Below, one piece after another: positions 47,531 through 61,800 of a stretch of 64,000 nucleotides of DNA. Numbering within the stretch: position 1 is the stretch's first letter; each line of letters begins with the position of its first letter. The translations under genes and the position numbers were made by a program. The notes under the pieces are model-generated. The model was not told the origin of the DNA and did no database searches. It saw only the letters and a list, made by a program, of their open reading frames with translations. The stretch covers positions 45,662,698-45,726,697 of the forward strand of contig JALGQZ010000011.1 of NCBI GenBank assembly GCA_023105745.1, given 5' to 3'. Source of the DNA: Austropuccinia psidii (lineage: Eukaryota > Basidiomycota > Pucciniomycetes > Pucciniales > Sphaerophragmiaceae).

Positions 47531-48082
47531 GAGCTACTATACCAAATGTACTTGATATGTGATTAGAGTATGTTTCTGTAATATAAATTGTAATTTAAAC
47601 TGAAGGCCAGCTATGAAGACAATATCAAATATGCAAATTTACTTGGATACACAGATTATAAATCAATTTATAAATGATATATTTCAAAATACAAAAAACC
47701 AATTAAGAAAATGATGCCTCATATCATATTTGAGCCATATGAAATGAAATGAAGTTCAGGGCTTAAATACACATATATAGGCTAGATATTCATTCCATCT
47801 CTTAATATTTGTGTTTGGTAAAAAATGTACATAAAATTAAAGGATTGTATTTAACAATAGTTTCTGTGAGATTCATCATTATGAAATGGATTTATAATTA
47901 CTAGGATGATAAAGAAATAGTAATTTATTATCAATTATCATGATATATTACATTGAGGAGCTATATGTTTACTCATTTTATATATTCAAAGAGCAATATA
48001 TTCCTAATTTAATTCTTAACAGGGAGAAAAATTATAATTATTTATTTCTGATATCAGCTCTGATATCATTGAAAACCAATTA
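47531..48082. other. AT-rich spacer between elements C and D
   Basis: No gene or element end is recognised. A short GATATCA-containing repeat (TCTGATATCA twice) lies near 48,048-48,070. Confidence 0.5.
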
Positions 48083-48087
48083 TATAA

Positions 48088-49956
48088 TGTAAGATGTGTC
48101 TATGAAACTGTTGGTAATATTACAATTAATCAACAGCACTATGACTGTTTTTATGAAATTTAATGATAAAAAATTATTATAAACACAATTAAATAAATGA
48201 ATAATTATTTCTTTTATGTGTAATACACTACTAGTGATTATAACAGTAAGCAGTAATTGTCTACAAGAATCAATTACAAGAAGAATTTAATAATAAAATT
48301 ATTTTAATATATAATTATCTTTTACAAGAATAATTATGAGGATAACTCTTGAATAAAAATTTTAAGAATGAAGATAAATCACTCACTATCAATCCAATGA
48401 ACCTTTTAGAAGATAATAATAGAGAGATTTGACATAGAATTGTGGATATAATGGATCAAAAAATGATTTTATAACAATATTAAAACAATATATAGCTGAT
48501 TTCTATGATTTCAAATCTTTCTGATTGATTCTGAAAGATTTAAAACACTTAAGAAAAAGATTTAACTAATACTTACTTGTTGGTACTAAAGGTATAATTG
48601 AATAATGTGATGATTTGGAAAAAACAGCAAGAGGAAGCCTCTTTTAAAGCTAAGACAGCTGACAGAGGTGTTCCATGGAGCAAACTGAAAAAACAGTGAG
48701 TGAGAAAACAATAAACCTTTTTGGATTATTGATTGCATCATCTGTTGTCATGTAAGATTATCATAATTACTTAATTGGTGTTTTTACATGACTACCAACC
48801 CATTTATGGTTAAGAATAAAAGGAGTAACAACTGTAAATCTTCTTTTATTCCAAAATAATCATTGATTTCTCAAAGTTATCAATGTTACTGGAAATTTCA
48901 TCACAGAGTGTATTTTCTGTGAATTTTTAAAGATCCAGTATTTCACGTGGAATCATCAAAAATATACTGTAAGTAAAACTTTGAATTTTACTTATGAAAG
49001 TATAATTCTTTTTGGTTGTTATATAACCTATATAGTGTTCAATTGGTCCTGAAGGTTTCAGGAAGATTAATTAAGAATTGTCTTTTTAATGATTTTTTGC
49101 AGTTTTTACCTCATTTCTACCTAAAATTGCAAATAGCAGTATATGGCTGGTTGCTATGAGGTAAATCAATGGATACTAGTCCAAAAAGGGTTTCAATCAC
49201 TCCTTTGGGGTTTATCCATTGCAAGTAATTAGGAATTGACATTGTTACAGGAGTCTGAGTTGCTCTTTACCTCCTTGGAGCATCAAAATAGCAGCTTATT
49301 TGCTATTTTCTTATGATATACTGAAGTTCTGACTTGGTAACCAAGTTCCCAAAAGGTTTTAGTTTACTAATTGGGCCAAGATCAGCCATGGAACCAAGCT
49401 TTAGAGCTGTCCATGCCTCAGAAGCCTCAGAAGTTGGGTACCCTGGCTCTCTTTGATGTCTTTTGTCCCCTCTAGCTATTTTCACATCAAAAATAGAGAT
49501 TCAGGCTTGAAGACTGATATCCACTATGGGTGTACCAAAAGTGCATATAATAATACCATAATATTAAGTGCCCAAAACATGCATAATACTATTCTTAGTG
49601 TATATGCTACATGGGATTTCTCACATTTCCATCATTTTGGTGTGAAATTGAGAAAAACAAAAATTTTCATGGATCTTTTATGTGGTATTGAAGTATTTTC
49701 CATATTACCAACTCAAAGAGTTGATTTCAGCTTATTCACTCTATGGAGCTACCCTAGATGAAATTTTGTGTAGAATCCAAATCTGGCCTTAAATCCATGG
49801 ATTTACTTACTCAATCAAAGGTTATTCATCTTTTCTGAAATCAAAAATGATGAATTTTGAATATATGCATGACTTATGGGTTATGCATATTTCAGAATTA
49901 ATTTTTAAGATAATTGTGGCCTATTTGGGTATGTAAAATATACCTCAAGGCTTGCA
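48088..49956 (-). repeat. Element D 3' LTR (left copy)
   Basis: This copy is 1,869 bp. In sense it starts TGCAAGCC, a change from the TGTGAGCC of the right copy, and ends CTTACA. An open frame on its plus strand (49,453-49,761) has a counterpart in the other LTR but many amino-acid differences. Confidence 0.93.
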
Positions 49957-50100
49957 TTCCCTCCCACCAAAAAATTAAATTGTACTACAATTTTATTAAT
50001 GGTATAAAGAAGAAAAAGGCCCCAAATGGGGTTAATGCCCACTGTCCACCCTCTTTACATTACTCAGATCACATAATTTAAAGCACATTTGTAGACATAT

Positions 50101-53100
50101 TCAGGCTTTTGGCCTTCTTTCATGTCTAAATCTTCTTGAGAGTTTATCTGAGTCAGGTATTTCTGATTCTGCCAGCCATTCATCTTCATGTACTGAATTT
50201 CGATATCTGACAAGATATTCTCCTTGATTTTTACCCCTAAGTCTCCTTTCTTTAATGAATTTGTTTATCTTTTTGTCTTCACTATGCCCCACTGGTGGTA
50301 CAGTCAAAGCGGTTGGGTTCCTTAAAGGAAAAAATTCTTTGTCAGTTGGTTGATAAGGTTTTATCAAGCTGACTGGAAAGGTAGGGTGTTTATCTTCCAA
50401 TTCACCCCTAAATTCCACTTGAACTGCATTGGTTCCATGTAAGGCAACAATAACAAAAGGTCCTAAATAATGATTTTTAAGTTTATTTGGGCCTTTGATA
50501 TCATTAAAATTTAAGGTTGAAACTAGAACTAAGTCCCCTACTTTGAAGTCTGGTACTTTGTGACTCTTGTCCCACTTCTGTTTTGCATATTCAAAAGCAT
50601 CATTAATACTCTGTTTTGCATGATGTTTCACTTTATCAAGAATTATCTTGAAGCTGGAAGCTGTAGGATGAATGTCAATCAAGTCTTTACTCAGTGTGTC
50701 TGCTGGGAGTCTTGGATTTCATCCATTTTCTAACATTGCAGGAGTTTAACCTGTGGAAGAATGGACTGATGTCTTATATGCCAATTCCAATTCAGGTATC
50801 AGAGTGCACCAGTAATGGGTAAAGCCATCTGAGTCTTTGAATTCTAACCCATAAGCACAAATTCTCCTGAGCATGTCTTCTAAAGTTTAAATGATTCTCT
50901 CTGCTAGCCCATCTGTTTGAGGGTGATATGCTGTAGAAAATGATAGCTTAGTCCCAAACAATCTATGAAGATTGGTCCAAAGTGCAGATGTGAATTTGGG
51001 ATCTCTGTCACTTATGATATTTTAAATAACCCTGTATGAGAAATAACTCTACTCTATAGAAGAAGATGATCTTTATGACATGGTAAGAATATGGGAGTCT
51101 TTCTATATCTGTCTACAATTACTAAACAAGCATTATATCTTTTGTCACCACTTTGAGGAAGTTCTGTGACCCAATCCATGTCAACAACTTCCCAAGGGGA
51201 TGTTGTTCTTGAATATGGATCATAAGTCCAAATTTCTTGCATGTACTCCTGTTTGCTTTTTGGAATCTGTCACAGGTATGGCAATATTCAATGGTCTCTT
51301 TTCTCCAAGATGGCCACCATGCACAGATCTTTACTTTTTCAAGTGTTCTGTCTTCAGACAGGTGTCCAGAGTAGATGCTATCATGGAATTCATGAAGAAT
51401 GTTATTGATAAGCAGTCTGCTACATAATTTAATTACACAAGAATGTTTGGTTCTGTGGTAAATGATTCCATCAAACAAGTGAAACCTTCCTTCAGAATAG
51501 GAGTTTCTCCAAACTTCATCCAGTGCTTTGACTAAAGATGTATCTTTGCAGTATTTATCTAATAAGGAAGTCAAGATATGGCAATTCTTGTCTTGTTTAT
51601 AAGATTGTGTGACTTCTTCAAAGAAATCAGTCCCAATATCAGTTATGTTAATTCCTTCAATTGGAATCTGTGGTTCTGCTTCCAAGGGTACATAAGCTGG
51701 GTTATCAGGAGTATTGGTCAATGCTCACCTGCTAAGTCCATAAGGATTCTTGTGAATATTTCCTGCTTTATAAACTATAGTCATGTTACCTCTATATTAT
51801 TGAATGGCTATTTGCCATCTCAACATAAGTCTGTTGGGAGTTTTCATGTTAAGAAGTGATTTCACGGCATTACAGTCAGTTATCACTTCAAAAACACTGC
51901 CATCAAGGTAATAGTGCAATTTCTCAAGTGCCCATACCAAACATAAACACTCCATCTGGCTTGCACCATATCTGGATTCTGTTGGTTTGATTTTTCTTGA
52001 GACATAACAAACTGGTCCTTCTGTAGGTTTGTCATTAATAAATTGGAGTTGATGTAGGGCTGCTCCTAATCCATCTCCACATGCATCAATGTACAGTTTA
52101 AAAGGTATATTCCAGTCAGGCATGAGGAGTAAAGGTGCTTCTGTAAGAGCTTTCCTTATCTTCTCATAAGCTTCAGTTCTCTCCTGTGTCATCTCAAATA
52201 TTGTTTGTTGATCACAGATTCTATAGAGTTACTTGGCTAGAATTGCAAAGTATTTCAAGTGTTGCATATAATAACTGGAAAATCTCAGAAGACACATTTT
52301 TTCTATTCTGGGGTATTGGCGTAAGTAACACTGCTGCCACTTTATTTTTGTCAATACCCAAGCTTAAACCAGAAACAATATGTTCTAATGCTTTGAGTTC
52401 TTCAAAACCAAAATTGCATTTCTTGAGTGAAATTTTCATATTCACTTCTGCAACTTTGTGAAACACTCTTGCAAGTCTTTCAAGGTGCAAAGACCATGAA
52501 TCAGAATATATGATGATATCATCAATATAAATGATAAGACATCCTTCAGATAATTCTGTGGGGAAGATGGTATTCATCATTCTTTGATAATGAGATGGAG
52601 CATTTTTGATACCAAATGGCATTCTAAGATACTCATAAATAACACAGTGAGTGATAATTATAATTAATTTCTTAGCTTTAGGCATCAAAACATTTCGGTG
52701 AAAGCCTTTCAATTCATCCATTGATGTTATATACTTGGCTTTAGACAATTGGGTCAAGGTTTCTTGGATTATAGGAATTGGATACCTATCTGGAACTGTG
52801 TAGGTATTCAATTCTCTAAAATCTCCAACCATTCTTGATTTATCATTATTTCAAGCAATAATAACAGGTGTTGTCACTTCAACTTCCTCATTATGGCCTA
52901 CCTTCCTTAGTACACCAAATTGGATCAACTGTTGGATATGTTTTTCCAAAGCTTCTCTAGCTCTGGGGCTGGCTGGATAAGCTGGTCTTCCAATCACTGG
53001 AGAGTATTGTCTGTCAATATTAAGATTAATATCAACTTCATTCCCTTTTATAGGGCCTAATGGTTCATTATCAGAGGCAAATGCATTATTATATGTGTAT

Positions 53101-55169
53101 AACACATCAATAAGTTAATTTCTCATACTTTGTGACACTGTTGGATTGATTTGTGCTTCAACAAGTTGATTAGCCACAAATTATCCCTTATAAGCATCTT
53201 TTTTAGAAGATACTATTGATATTTGTTTTGGCATATTGAAAAAAGCAAATTTTTGTCTTCTATTTTCTCCAATTGTAAAGTATATGTCTCTATGGTTATT
53301 GATGTCAATACCATGACTATTCAGGTAATAATTTCCAATAATGATGTGTGGAGATGTGCAATTATCCATTACTACAATCTCAGTTTTCATTCTTACACTT
53401 CCTGCTGGGTGTGGACACACAAGATTAGTGTCCAATATATCCAAAGGGTACATATTATTACTGGCACTACTAAATTGTACACTCTCTATTGGTAATAGAT
53501 GGTTTTTCCATCCAGGGAGTATGGCTTGAAGATAATCTTTGCCTACACAAGTACAAAATGCCCCTGTATCCAAATTTAATTTGGCTTAAATATCATTCAT
53601 CAGGATTGATGTGATACAAGATGCTTCAGCAGTGTATCCTTTGCCTCTAGCAGGTTTGGTTTTACACATTCTGGCATCCTGGATATTGATAAGGTTATGA
53701 AAATACTCACTGTACTGTGGCAAGTGGGTATGGACTTCTGTGACCTCAAAGAAAGCTGTAATGTTTTCAATGGGATAGTCCTCTACTGGTGTGTCTTCCG
53801 AGACTTCAGAATCTAGGTCAGATTCTTCTTTCTCTTCAGTACACTGAACTTCTTCAATGACTTGAGCTTTATTAATATCTGTCTTTTTGGTGCAAGTGTT
53901 GGCTAAATTCGAAGTACTTCCACATTTATGACACTTCAAGACATTTTTCTCAGGTCTTCTGTCCTCTCTGGAAATCTTTGGGACCATTTTTGACTCCATA
54001 GGGATTTTAGTCCAAGTTTTACCAATTCTTGTTCTAGTAATGATATGTTCCATTGCATTAATGTAGTCCTCTGTTGAACAGGGCTCTACACATCTAAACT
54101 TGATGGCATGTTCCAGTCCTCCTCCACATTTCCTTAATATTTTCATATTAATCACAGTGTCAGACATATCTGGGTGTAAAGAAGATAATCTGTATTTTGG
54201 CTTGAAGAACCAAGTAAGTGGTTTAGCTTTTTCTGAGTTGAAAATAGCACTTTCAAAAGAATTTTCCATTTCAAACCTCTAAGAATTATTGGCGAATTTG
54301 GTAATCACTTCAGATTTCCACCAAGACCGATCATGTTTTCCATGATCTTGTCTCATCTTGTAATACCATTTCTTTGCAGTTCTGGTAAACAGAGAGCGTA
54401 ATTTGCACACTATAATTTCATCAGGTATATGAAAATCTTCTTGCAACATATCAATAGTTCCGATGAGCTCAATATGGTTGTATTCACCTTCACCAGAGAA
54501 TGTTGGCCATTTTTCCAATTTGGGAATATCTTTTGCAGAGATAACATTTTTGCCTGGAAAAGGTGTCAGACTTTCTTTTACAAAAAGCTTTTCTTCAGTC
54601 AAAGGTGTGTAGTTTCTTGGAATATGTGGATTTGATTCATAATTCTTATGAATTTTCTCCACTTGTGCAAGTATTTCATCTTTTAATTTCTTCCTTTCAC
54701 TGTAACCTCTTGCCAAATGTGTGGCAAATTGACTTGTATTTTCAGCCACTGCCAAAGCATAGTTTTTCAGAACTCTAAGTTGATCATTGATGCTTCTTGT
54801 AGAAAAATCTTCCATTTCATCATATTGGACATGATATTTACCCTCAATTCTGTCACATGTATCGGTAAGTAATTCCAGTTTGGCAATTACAGACTTATGC
54901 ATTTCAGCAGAATGTTTGTCTGTCTTTTTCAAGTCATTGATGTCCAAAGTTATTTTAGTTAGCTTTGCATCAATTTTACCAATTTCTACATTAATACTAG
55001 TTTTAGCAAAATGTATTTCTTGTATTATTTCCATAAAAAGGTTCTGCTCATCCTTTAATTCTCCTTGGCTGTGAACTCCATAAGAGTCCTGGCCATATTG
55101 AAGACACTGTCCACAGCTGAAGGCCCCAATTTGGGGATCCTGTACCCTTGTGGGTAAGGTTTGTGCCAA
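50101..55169 (-). pseudogene. Gag-pol polyprotein of element D, broken by stops and frameshifts
   Basis: Pieces in sense order: gag 54,279-55,169 (LEKWPTFSGEGEYNH) and 53,586-54,269, whose zinc knuckle CHKCGSTSNLANTC has Asn in place of the His ligand. Then protease with intact DTGA 53,181-53,573, RT 52,851-53,105 and 52,221-52,832 (YIDD intact), RNase H 51,797-52,192 ([14 protein letters not shown]), and integrase zinc-binding region and core start 51,054-51,721. The rest of the core, with stops, is ~50,700-51,050 (SDRDPKF still readable), and the C-terminal and chromodomain part is 50,101-50,682 ([15 protein letters not shown]). About eight breaks are visible. Closely related to A but a distinct family. 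Confidence 0.9.
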
Positions 55170-56616
55170 TTGGCTTTGCCTTTGCCCTTGCCTTTATGGT
55201 TCTTGAAACCTTTCTCCTTCTTTTGAGGTCCTTTGGGATTTTCTTTGGACACTTCTGGAGCTGGTTTGGAGCTGGTAGATGCCACTGGGCCTTCTGTCTC
55301 CAAAGCTGGAGTCATTTCCAACTCCTTCTTCTGGTATATGGATAAAAGACTTTGGTTCTTCAACCAATTCTCCTATCTTTTTGACTTTGTCTTTGAAATA
55401 CAATGGGCTACAACCTCCTAAGAGTTCTATGGTCTTCTCCTGACCCAGAAAGCTCTTGATGTGTAAGTAGGAGTTCATGGCCCCCTGCCAAAGGCTTGGG
55501 CATATTTCCCATTCCCCTTCTTTGGCTGCTCTGAACCAATTTTTGTATTGGCATTGATATATTTCTATTGCTTCCACTTGAAAATGGTTCAGCCCTGGAA
55601 ATATTATCATGAATCAGTTCAGGCTCAGAATTCACATCAAAATCTGTGGGTACAGACCTTGGGGAATGGGGGGCAACTCTGGCATTCTCCAAATGTGTCT
55701 TTCTTGAGGAAGACTTGGCACTTCTGGATTTGGTATTTCCTCTTCCTTCTCCACATCCATCTGGTTGGACTGGATAGTTGCTTCCATTCCTGGTATGCAC
55801 CACTTTCTCGTCAATTTAAAAATAAAAGGCAAAAATATAAGATAAAATACACACCTTTTGGTGGTAATTTATTCTTTTCTGAGTCAAATAAGGTGCCTCT
55901 TTTAGCAATTTGCACCTCAATACTGTCTCCTCTCCAAAGCTGGAGTCATTTCCAACTCCTTCTTCTGGTATATGGATAAAAGACTGTTGTTCTTCAACCA
56001 ATTCTTTATCTTTTGGACTTTGTCTTTGAAAGACAATGGGCTACAACCTCCTAAGAGCTCTATGGTCTTCTCCTGACCCAGAAACCTCTTGATGTGTAAG
56101 TAGGAGTTCATGGCCCCCTGCCAAAGGCTTGGGCATATTTTCCACTCCTCTTCTTTGGCTTCTCTGGACTAATTTTTGTATTGGAATTGATAAATTGCTA
56201 TTTCTGCCACTTGAAAGTGGTTCAGCCCTTAAGATATTATCATTAATTAGTCCAGATTCAGAATTCATGTCAACTTTTGTGGGTACAGACCTTGGGGAAT
56301 GGAGGCAACTATGGCATCCTCCAGATGTGTCTTTCTTGAGGAAGATTTGACTCTTTCCACTTCCTTGTTCAAATCCATCTGGTTGGACTGAATAGTTGCT
56401 TTCACTTCTGGTATGCACCATTTTCACGTCAATTCAAGAGAAAAAGTGAAATAAAAGGACAGAACCACACACCTTTTGGTGGTAATTTAGCTTGTTCTGT
56501 TCTGAATAAAGTGCCTCTTTTAGCAATTTGCACTTCAATGCTCTTTTCAGATTCTGGACTAGTAATATATCTCTTACTGAGCTTATTACCAGCTGCACTG
56601 TATCTTATTAAAGACA
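55055..56616 (-). pseudogene. ORF1 leader frame of element D, with a duplicated 5' region
   Basis: Exon 1 is 56,473-56,616 (after CTAG, ending AAAG|GTGTGT). Exon 2 in the outer copy begins after ACCAG at 56,407 (SNQMDLNKEVER); the inner copy has SNQMDVEKEEE. Intron 2 of the inner copy is 55,595-55,657 (63 bp, GTCTGT...TTCCAG). Exon 3 reads LNHFQVEAIEIYQCQYKNW, then AMNSYLHIKSFL, then, after a one-base frame change near 55,365, the end block YRIPKLG...[11 protein letters not shown]. Positions and phases equal those of element A. A TAA ends the frame at 55,055, before the place where A has CCCAAAG. Confidence 0.6.
55296..56545. repeat. Tandem duplication (~620-bp unit) in the 5' coding region of element D
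   Basis: Two diverged copies, about 55,296-55,928 and 55,929-56,545, each contain an exon 1 end (CACACCTTTTGGTGG on plus), an MVHTR gag start (55,803 and 56,421) and the LLGGCSPL...LEMTPALE region. Corresponding sites are 618 bp apart in the middle. The inner gag start has changed from ATG to GTG. Confidence 0.8.
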
Positions 56617-57005
56617 CTAGAGAAATATTTATAAAAGAGAAAAATTATTCTTATGCTTTTTGAAATATTTTTAAAGATTTTTATAAGTTTTATCATTTTT
56701 CAATATCAAGAAAGTTATTCTTTTCAAAGAAAAGAAAATTTAAATTCAAGATTTTGATTCAAAATTAATTCAGAGTAGCTCAAAGAATAATTGTATAAGT
56801 TTTTGGATGTGAAAAAGCCATGTGTAAAAGAATATAAAATTAAACCAAATTCCTCAATGAAAAAGATTTTAAAAACAATTTCAAAAATAAAAATAATTTT
56901 AACTTCAAATTGAAAGAAAAAAATTATTAAATTAATATATTTTAGAACTTAAAAATATATTAATTAAGAGTACAAGGTTCAAAAAAACATGGCCAGGCCC
57001 CCAAA

Positions 57006-58888
57006 TGTTAGATGTGTCTATGAAACTGTTCATAATATTACTATTAATCAACAGTACTAATACTGTTCTTATGAAATATAATAATAAGAAATTAAAGAAT
57101 TATTTCTTTTACGTGTAATATGCTACTAGTGATTATAACAGTAAGCAGTAATTGTCTACAAGGATCAATTACAAGAAGAATTTAATAATAAAAACTTCTT
57201 TATTAAAATAATAAAATTATTTGAATATATAATTATCTTTTACAAAAATAATTATAAAGATAAATCTTGAAGAAAGCTATTAATAGAGAAAAACTTTAAT
57301 AATTAAGATAAATCACTCACTATTAATCCAATGAACCTTTTAGAAGATAATAATAAAGAGATTTGATGTAGAATTGTGGATAAAATGGATCACAAAATGA
57401 TTTTATAGCAATATTACAACAATTTATAGCTTATTTCTATGATTTCATGTATTTCTTATTGATTCTGAAAGATTTAAAACACTTAAGAAAAGATTTAACT
57501 AATACTTCCTTGTTGGTACTAAAGGTATAATTGAATAATGTGATGAGTTGGAAAAAACAGCAAGAGGAAGCCTCTTTTAAGTCTAAGAAAGCTCACAGAG
57601 GAATGCCATGGAGAAAACTGAAGAACCAGTGAGTGAGAAAACAATAAAACTTTTTGGATTATTGATTGCATCATCTATTGTCACATAAGATTATCATAAT
57701 TACTTGATTGGTGCTTTTACATGACTACCAACCCATTTATGGTTAAGAATAAAAGGATTAACAACTGTAAATCTTCTTTTATTCCAAAATAATCATTAAT
57801 TTCCAAAATTCATCAATGTTATTGGAAATTTCATCACAGAGTGTATTTTCTGTAAATTTTCAAAGATTCAGTATTTCATGTGGAATAATCAAAAATGGAC
57901 TATAGGTAAAACTTTTAATTTTACTTATAAAAGTATGATTATTTTTTGTTTTCATATGAATTATACAGTTCTTAATTGGTCCTGAAAGCTTCAGAAAGAT
58001 TCATCAAGAATTGTAATTTTAATGAATTTTTGAAGTTTTTACCTCATTTCTATGTAGAATTGCAAATAGCAGTATATGGCTGGTTGCTATGAGGTAAATC
58101 AATGGATACTAGTCCAAAAAGGGTTTTAATTACTCTTTTGGGGCTTATCCATGAAAATTCATTAAGAATTTACATGGTTATATGAGTCTGAGTTGCTCTT
58201 TACCTCCTTGGCATGTCAAAGCAGCAGCTTATTTGCTATTTGCTTATGATATACTGAAGTTCTGACTTGGTAACCAAGTTCCCAAAAGGTTTTAGTTTAC
58301 TAATTGGGCCAAGATCAGCCATGGAGCCAAGCTTTAGAGACGTCCATGCCTCAAAGGCCCCAGAAGCTGGGTACCCTGACTTCTTTGATGTCTTTTGTCC
58401 CCTATAGCTATCTTCACATCAAAAATAGAGATTCAGGCTTAAAGACTGATATCCACTATGGGTGTACCAAAAGTGCATATAGGAATACCATAATATTAAG
58501 TGCCCAAAGCATGCATAAAACTATTTTTAGTGTATATGTAACATGGGATTTCTCACATTCCCATTATTCTGGCGTGAAATTAAGAAAAACAAAAGATTTA
58601 ATGGATATTTCATGTGGTATTGAAGTATTTTCCATATTACCAACTCAAAGAGTTTATTTGAGCTTATTCACTCTATTGAGATACCCTAGGTGAAATTTTG
58701 TGTAGAATCCACATCTGGCCTTGAATCTATGGATTTACTTACTCAATAAAACATTATTCATCTTTTCTGAAATCAAAAATGATGAACTTTGAATATATGC
58801 ATGCCTTATGGGTTATGCATAGTTCAGAATTTATTTTTAAGATAATTGTGGCCTATTTGGGTATGTAAAATATACCTCAAGGCTCACA
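57006..58888 (-). repeat. Element D 5' LTR (right copy)
   Basis: This copy is 1,883 bp, TGTGAGCC...CTAACA in sense. It is followed at 57,005 downward by the PBS-like TTTGGGGGCCTGGCCATG. I do not see a TATA box as clear as in A and B. Confidence 0.93.
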
Positions 58889-58893
58889 TATAA

Positions 58894-61800
58894 AGTTCTT
58901 CTCTACTAAATTCTATTAAATAATTATCTTTAAAGTGATTCATTATGTTATCAAACTTGATTACAAAGCTTTTTCCATGATTATAATCAACTCTTATTCT
59001 ATCCCTTCAAAGTATAAATTTCTAAGTGCAGAAATAATGGACCATTTTGAAGCTGAGTTGGAAGAGAAAAGGAGCTTTTGGCTCACTCACTTCAGATAAT
59101 TAATCATGAAAATCTTTGCATATTGATATTGTGGGAGCTCCTCTTGTGTGGGATTCAAATGAGGAAGTACCTGGAGGGGGAAATCACAGTTGCCTAGTTT
59201 TGAATTGCTAATAACTCCTGTAACCAAGGGTGGCAAGGGTGTATTGCCTGCCCCTCCTAAAATACTGAGAAAAATCTTCCTTGGAGCTCACAAACCAAAA
59301 TAAAATTAGTAAGGGGCTTTACAACTGCAGAAGACAAAATTCAGCAGTCTCAGAGCAGACCTATTTAATCTATAATATGAAAAATAATGTTAGTTATTTT
59401 GTTTAAATTTGAGACTTTAATGAAATAATTGTCTGTATAATTTTTATTTTCTTTAGTTAAATTGGGGTGAGTGGTTTCTTCTTGGTGATAGAATTTTGGT
59501 AAGATGAGTTATTTAAGGTGTTCAGAAAAATTTGATGAGAGATGATGAAGGTGGTTTTTTTAAGGTTATGATTATAGAGTAAAATAATTTTCAAAGGTTT
59601 GTTATTTTTTTAAGAGTGTTTAATAATAAAATAAAATTGTATTTGTTAAGTTTAAGGGGTAAGATTCTCTGAAATTGGATTTTTAAAGGGGTAAGTTAAT
59701 TTTAAATCTTGATAAATGGTGTTGATTTTACTGGATAAAATATTTTAATAAAGGAGTAACCCTAATCTTGGGTACTGGATAATTTTCATTTCATTTTTGA
59801 TAATAAGATTGCACTGAGCTTAGCTACTAGGTAATCCTCAACACTATAATTCCACTGAGCTTAGCTACCGGGTGAGTAAATTTACTATAATCTACTGGAC
59901 TACCTCCCAGGTGAGGGATGCATTATTCCTATGCTCCTACTGTGCAGGGGATATAATGTGCATGGGGGGATTTCGAAATTTGGGGGGAGAGAGCCCCTCT
60001 ATTTATACCTTTTGGGAGCCCAGGGGGCCCTTCATGGGAGCTGTTTTTTTCCACTTTAATTCCTCTTTATTTCATCATGTGACTTTGTTTTTTGTGAGGA
60101 CCTTTCTTGAATGGGTCAGGTAATTTAAGGTTTGGTGATAATTTTTTCTCTGCACAGCCTCCATTAATCACATGATGGTCCTGTAGTGAACTAATTATGA
60201 TGTGATATTCTTGGATTTTCCTTGCATGCATGAGGTTATTTCATTTTGGCTGAGGATTTCTCTTGTGCACAGAATTTTTTCTGTCACATGATACTCTGTT
60301 GGTGGGTGCAGTATCAAATGATGACTTTGTATTTCCTTTGAATATGTCATATTTTAGGCTTGGTAGAAGTTTCTGTTTAATTTATGCAGGTGTCATTGTT
60401 GTTTTTCTTCTTTTTGAAATTTAAAATGAGGTCAGGTGATAATTTCTTGCACTGATGAATTTACTGTTGTGTATGAGATGATGTGATTTTTGAGTTTGAC
60501 ACGTGCTGTGCATAGTCATGTGGTTGAGATTTAATTAGAAGTGTGTACTGCATGAAGCCTGTTTTAACTAGCTTTGGTTTGCATGAGGTGATGAGTGGTG
60601 TAAATAATTTTTATTCTTCTTAGGGTTTCAAGTGGGGTTACTTTGGACATAAGATAAGGTACTCATGTGGCTGTGTTTTAAATGAATTGCAGGAATTCCA
60701 TGGGGTTGGGATTTGCATCATGTGACTTTGAATGCAAGGTGGCTGTTTAACTAATGTATGTGTCATTTTCATGCTGCAGGAGTCCTGTGACTATAAGAGT
60801 GTAAAGCTGGGTGGGGTTTGTAATTTAAAGGGTGGTACCTTATTTGCCGTAACCAGTTTGCTATCTGTAACTTGATTTTTACATATGCATAATGAAACTG
60901 AATAATTTTTTTAAACAAATACACTTTCCTTTGGTGCCTTTGCCATGGTGTTATGAATACCTCCAGCTTCTTGCTGTAAAATTGACCTTTTGGTGTAAAA
61001 TTTGAGTGTAAGTCTGCCTGTAAGATGGATTTACTGCTGTTATGAGGTACTATGAGCTTGATCCTGGTGAAAGAAATGGTATGGAATACCACAATATGAA
61101 TTCTGGAAAAGGAGGCTTTGAAGCTCAATAACTAGGTATTTGTGATTATATAAACAATAAGAGCTACAAAAATTAATCCAATTATCTTAAAAGAATTTCT
61201 TCAATGCATAAAAGAAATGCACTTATTCTATATTATAAATTGAACCTCTAATTCTCATGCATGATTGCAACAGAAAATTCAATATTTATATTTTTTCAAG
61301 ATGAGAAGAATAAGGTTAATCCCTCATTGAGTGAATATTATCAGTGAGGCACTTTATGTGAAAAAAACCTGTTTCATTACCAGATAATTGAAACCAACAG
61401 CAGCAAGATGGGTGTAAGCCAGGTTGAATTTTTTGAGTGTTTTCACTTAAGGAAATCAAATTTTATTTATATGCAAGATTTTGCAAAGTGATTACTGACA
61501 GACATAAAGTTTGATAACAGCTACCAATGAAAACTACAAAAGGAATATTTTTTAATATTAAAGGTAGAAATAAAAGAATATAAGGGAGCTATGACTATGA
61601 ATAATGAAGCTTTTATTATGCAAACAATTGTGATCAGCCCAGTAGGTAGAATGTAGACAATATTCCAGATAATACATAATATTCACTAATTGAATAAGAG
61701 ACAGAAATACACCAATTATCAAAGAATAAATATTATTTATATATGAATTAGATTTATCAATACAGTAAATATTACCAGGCCTTTAAGGTCTAGTAATAAA

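Larger units (their letters stand above)
48088..58888 (-). mobile_element. Element D: full-length but frameshifted Ty3/Gypsy element of a second family
   Basis: The 10,801-bp element is in minus sense, flanked by a perfect 5-bp duplication TATAA (48,083-48,087 and 58,889-58,893). LTRs are 48,088-49,956 and 57,006-58,888. They differ at several positions per hundred bases, so it is older than A. It has the MVHTR-type gag start, the same domain order as A, the same PBS and PPT, and a tandem duplication of its 5' coding region. Confidence 0.95.

Noticed and set aside
49453..49761. Open frame on the plus strand of both D LTRs (also 58,304-58,693)
   Set aside because: The two copies differ by many amino-acid changes and a frame difference upstream. 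They are antisense to the element and show no sign of protein-level constraint, so they are probably chance.
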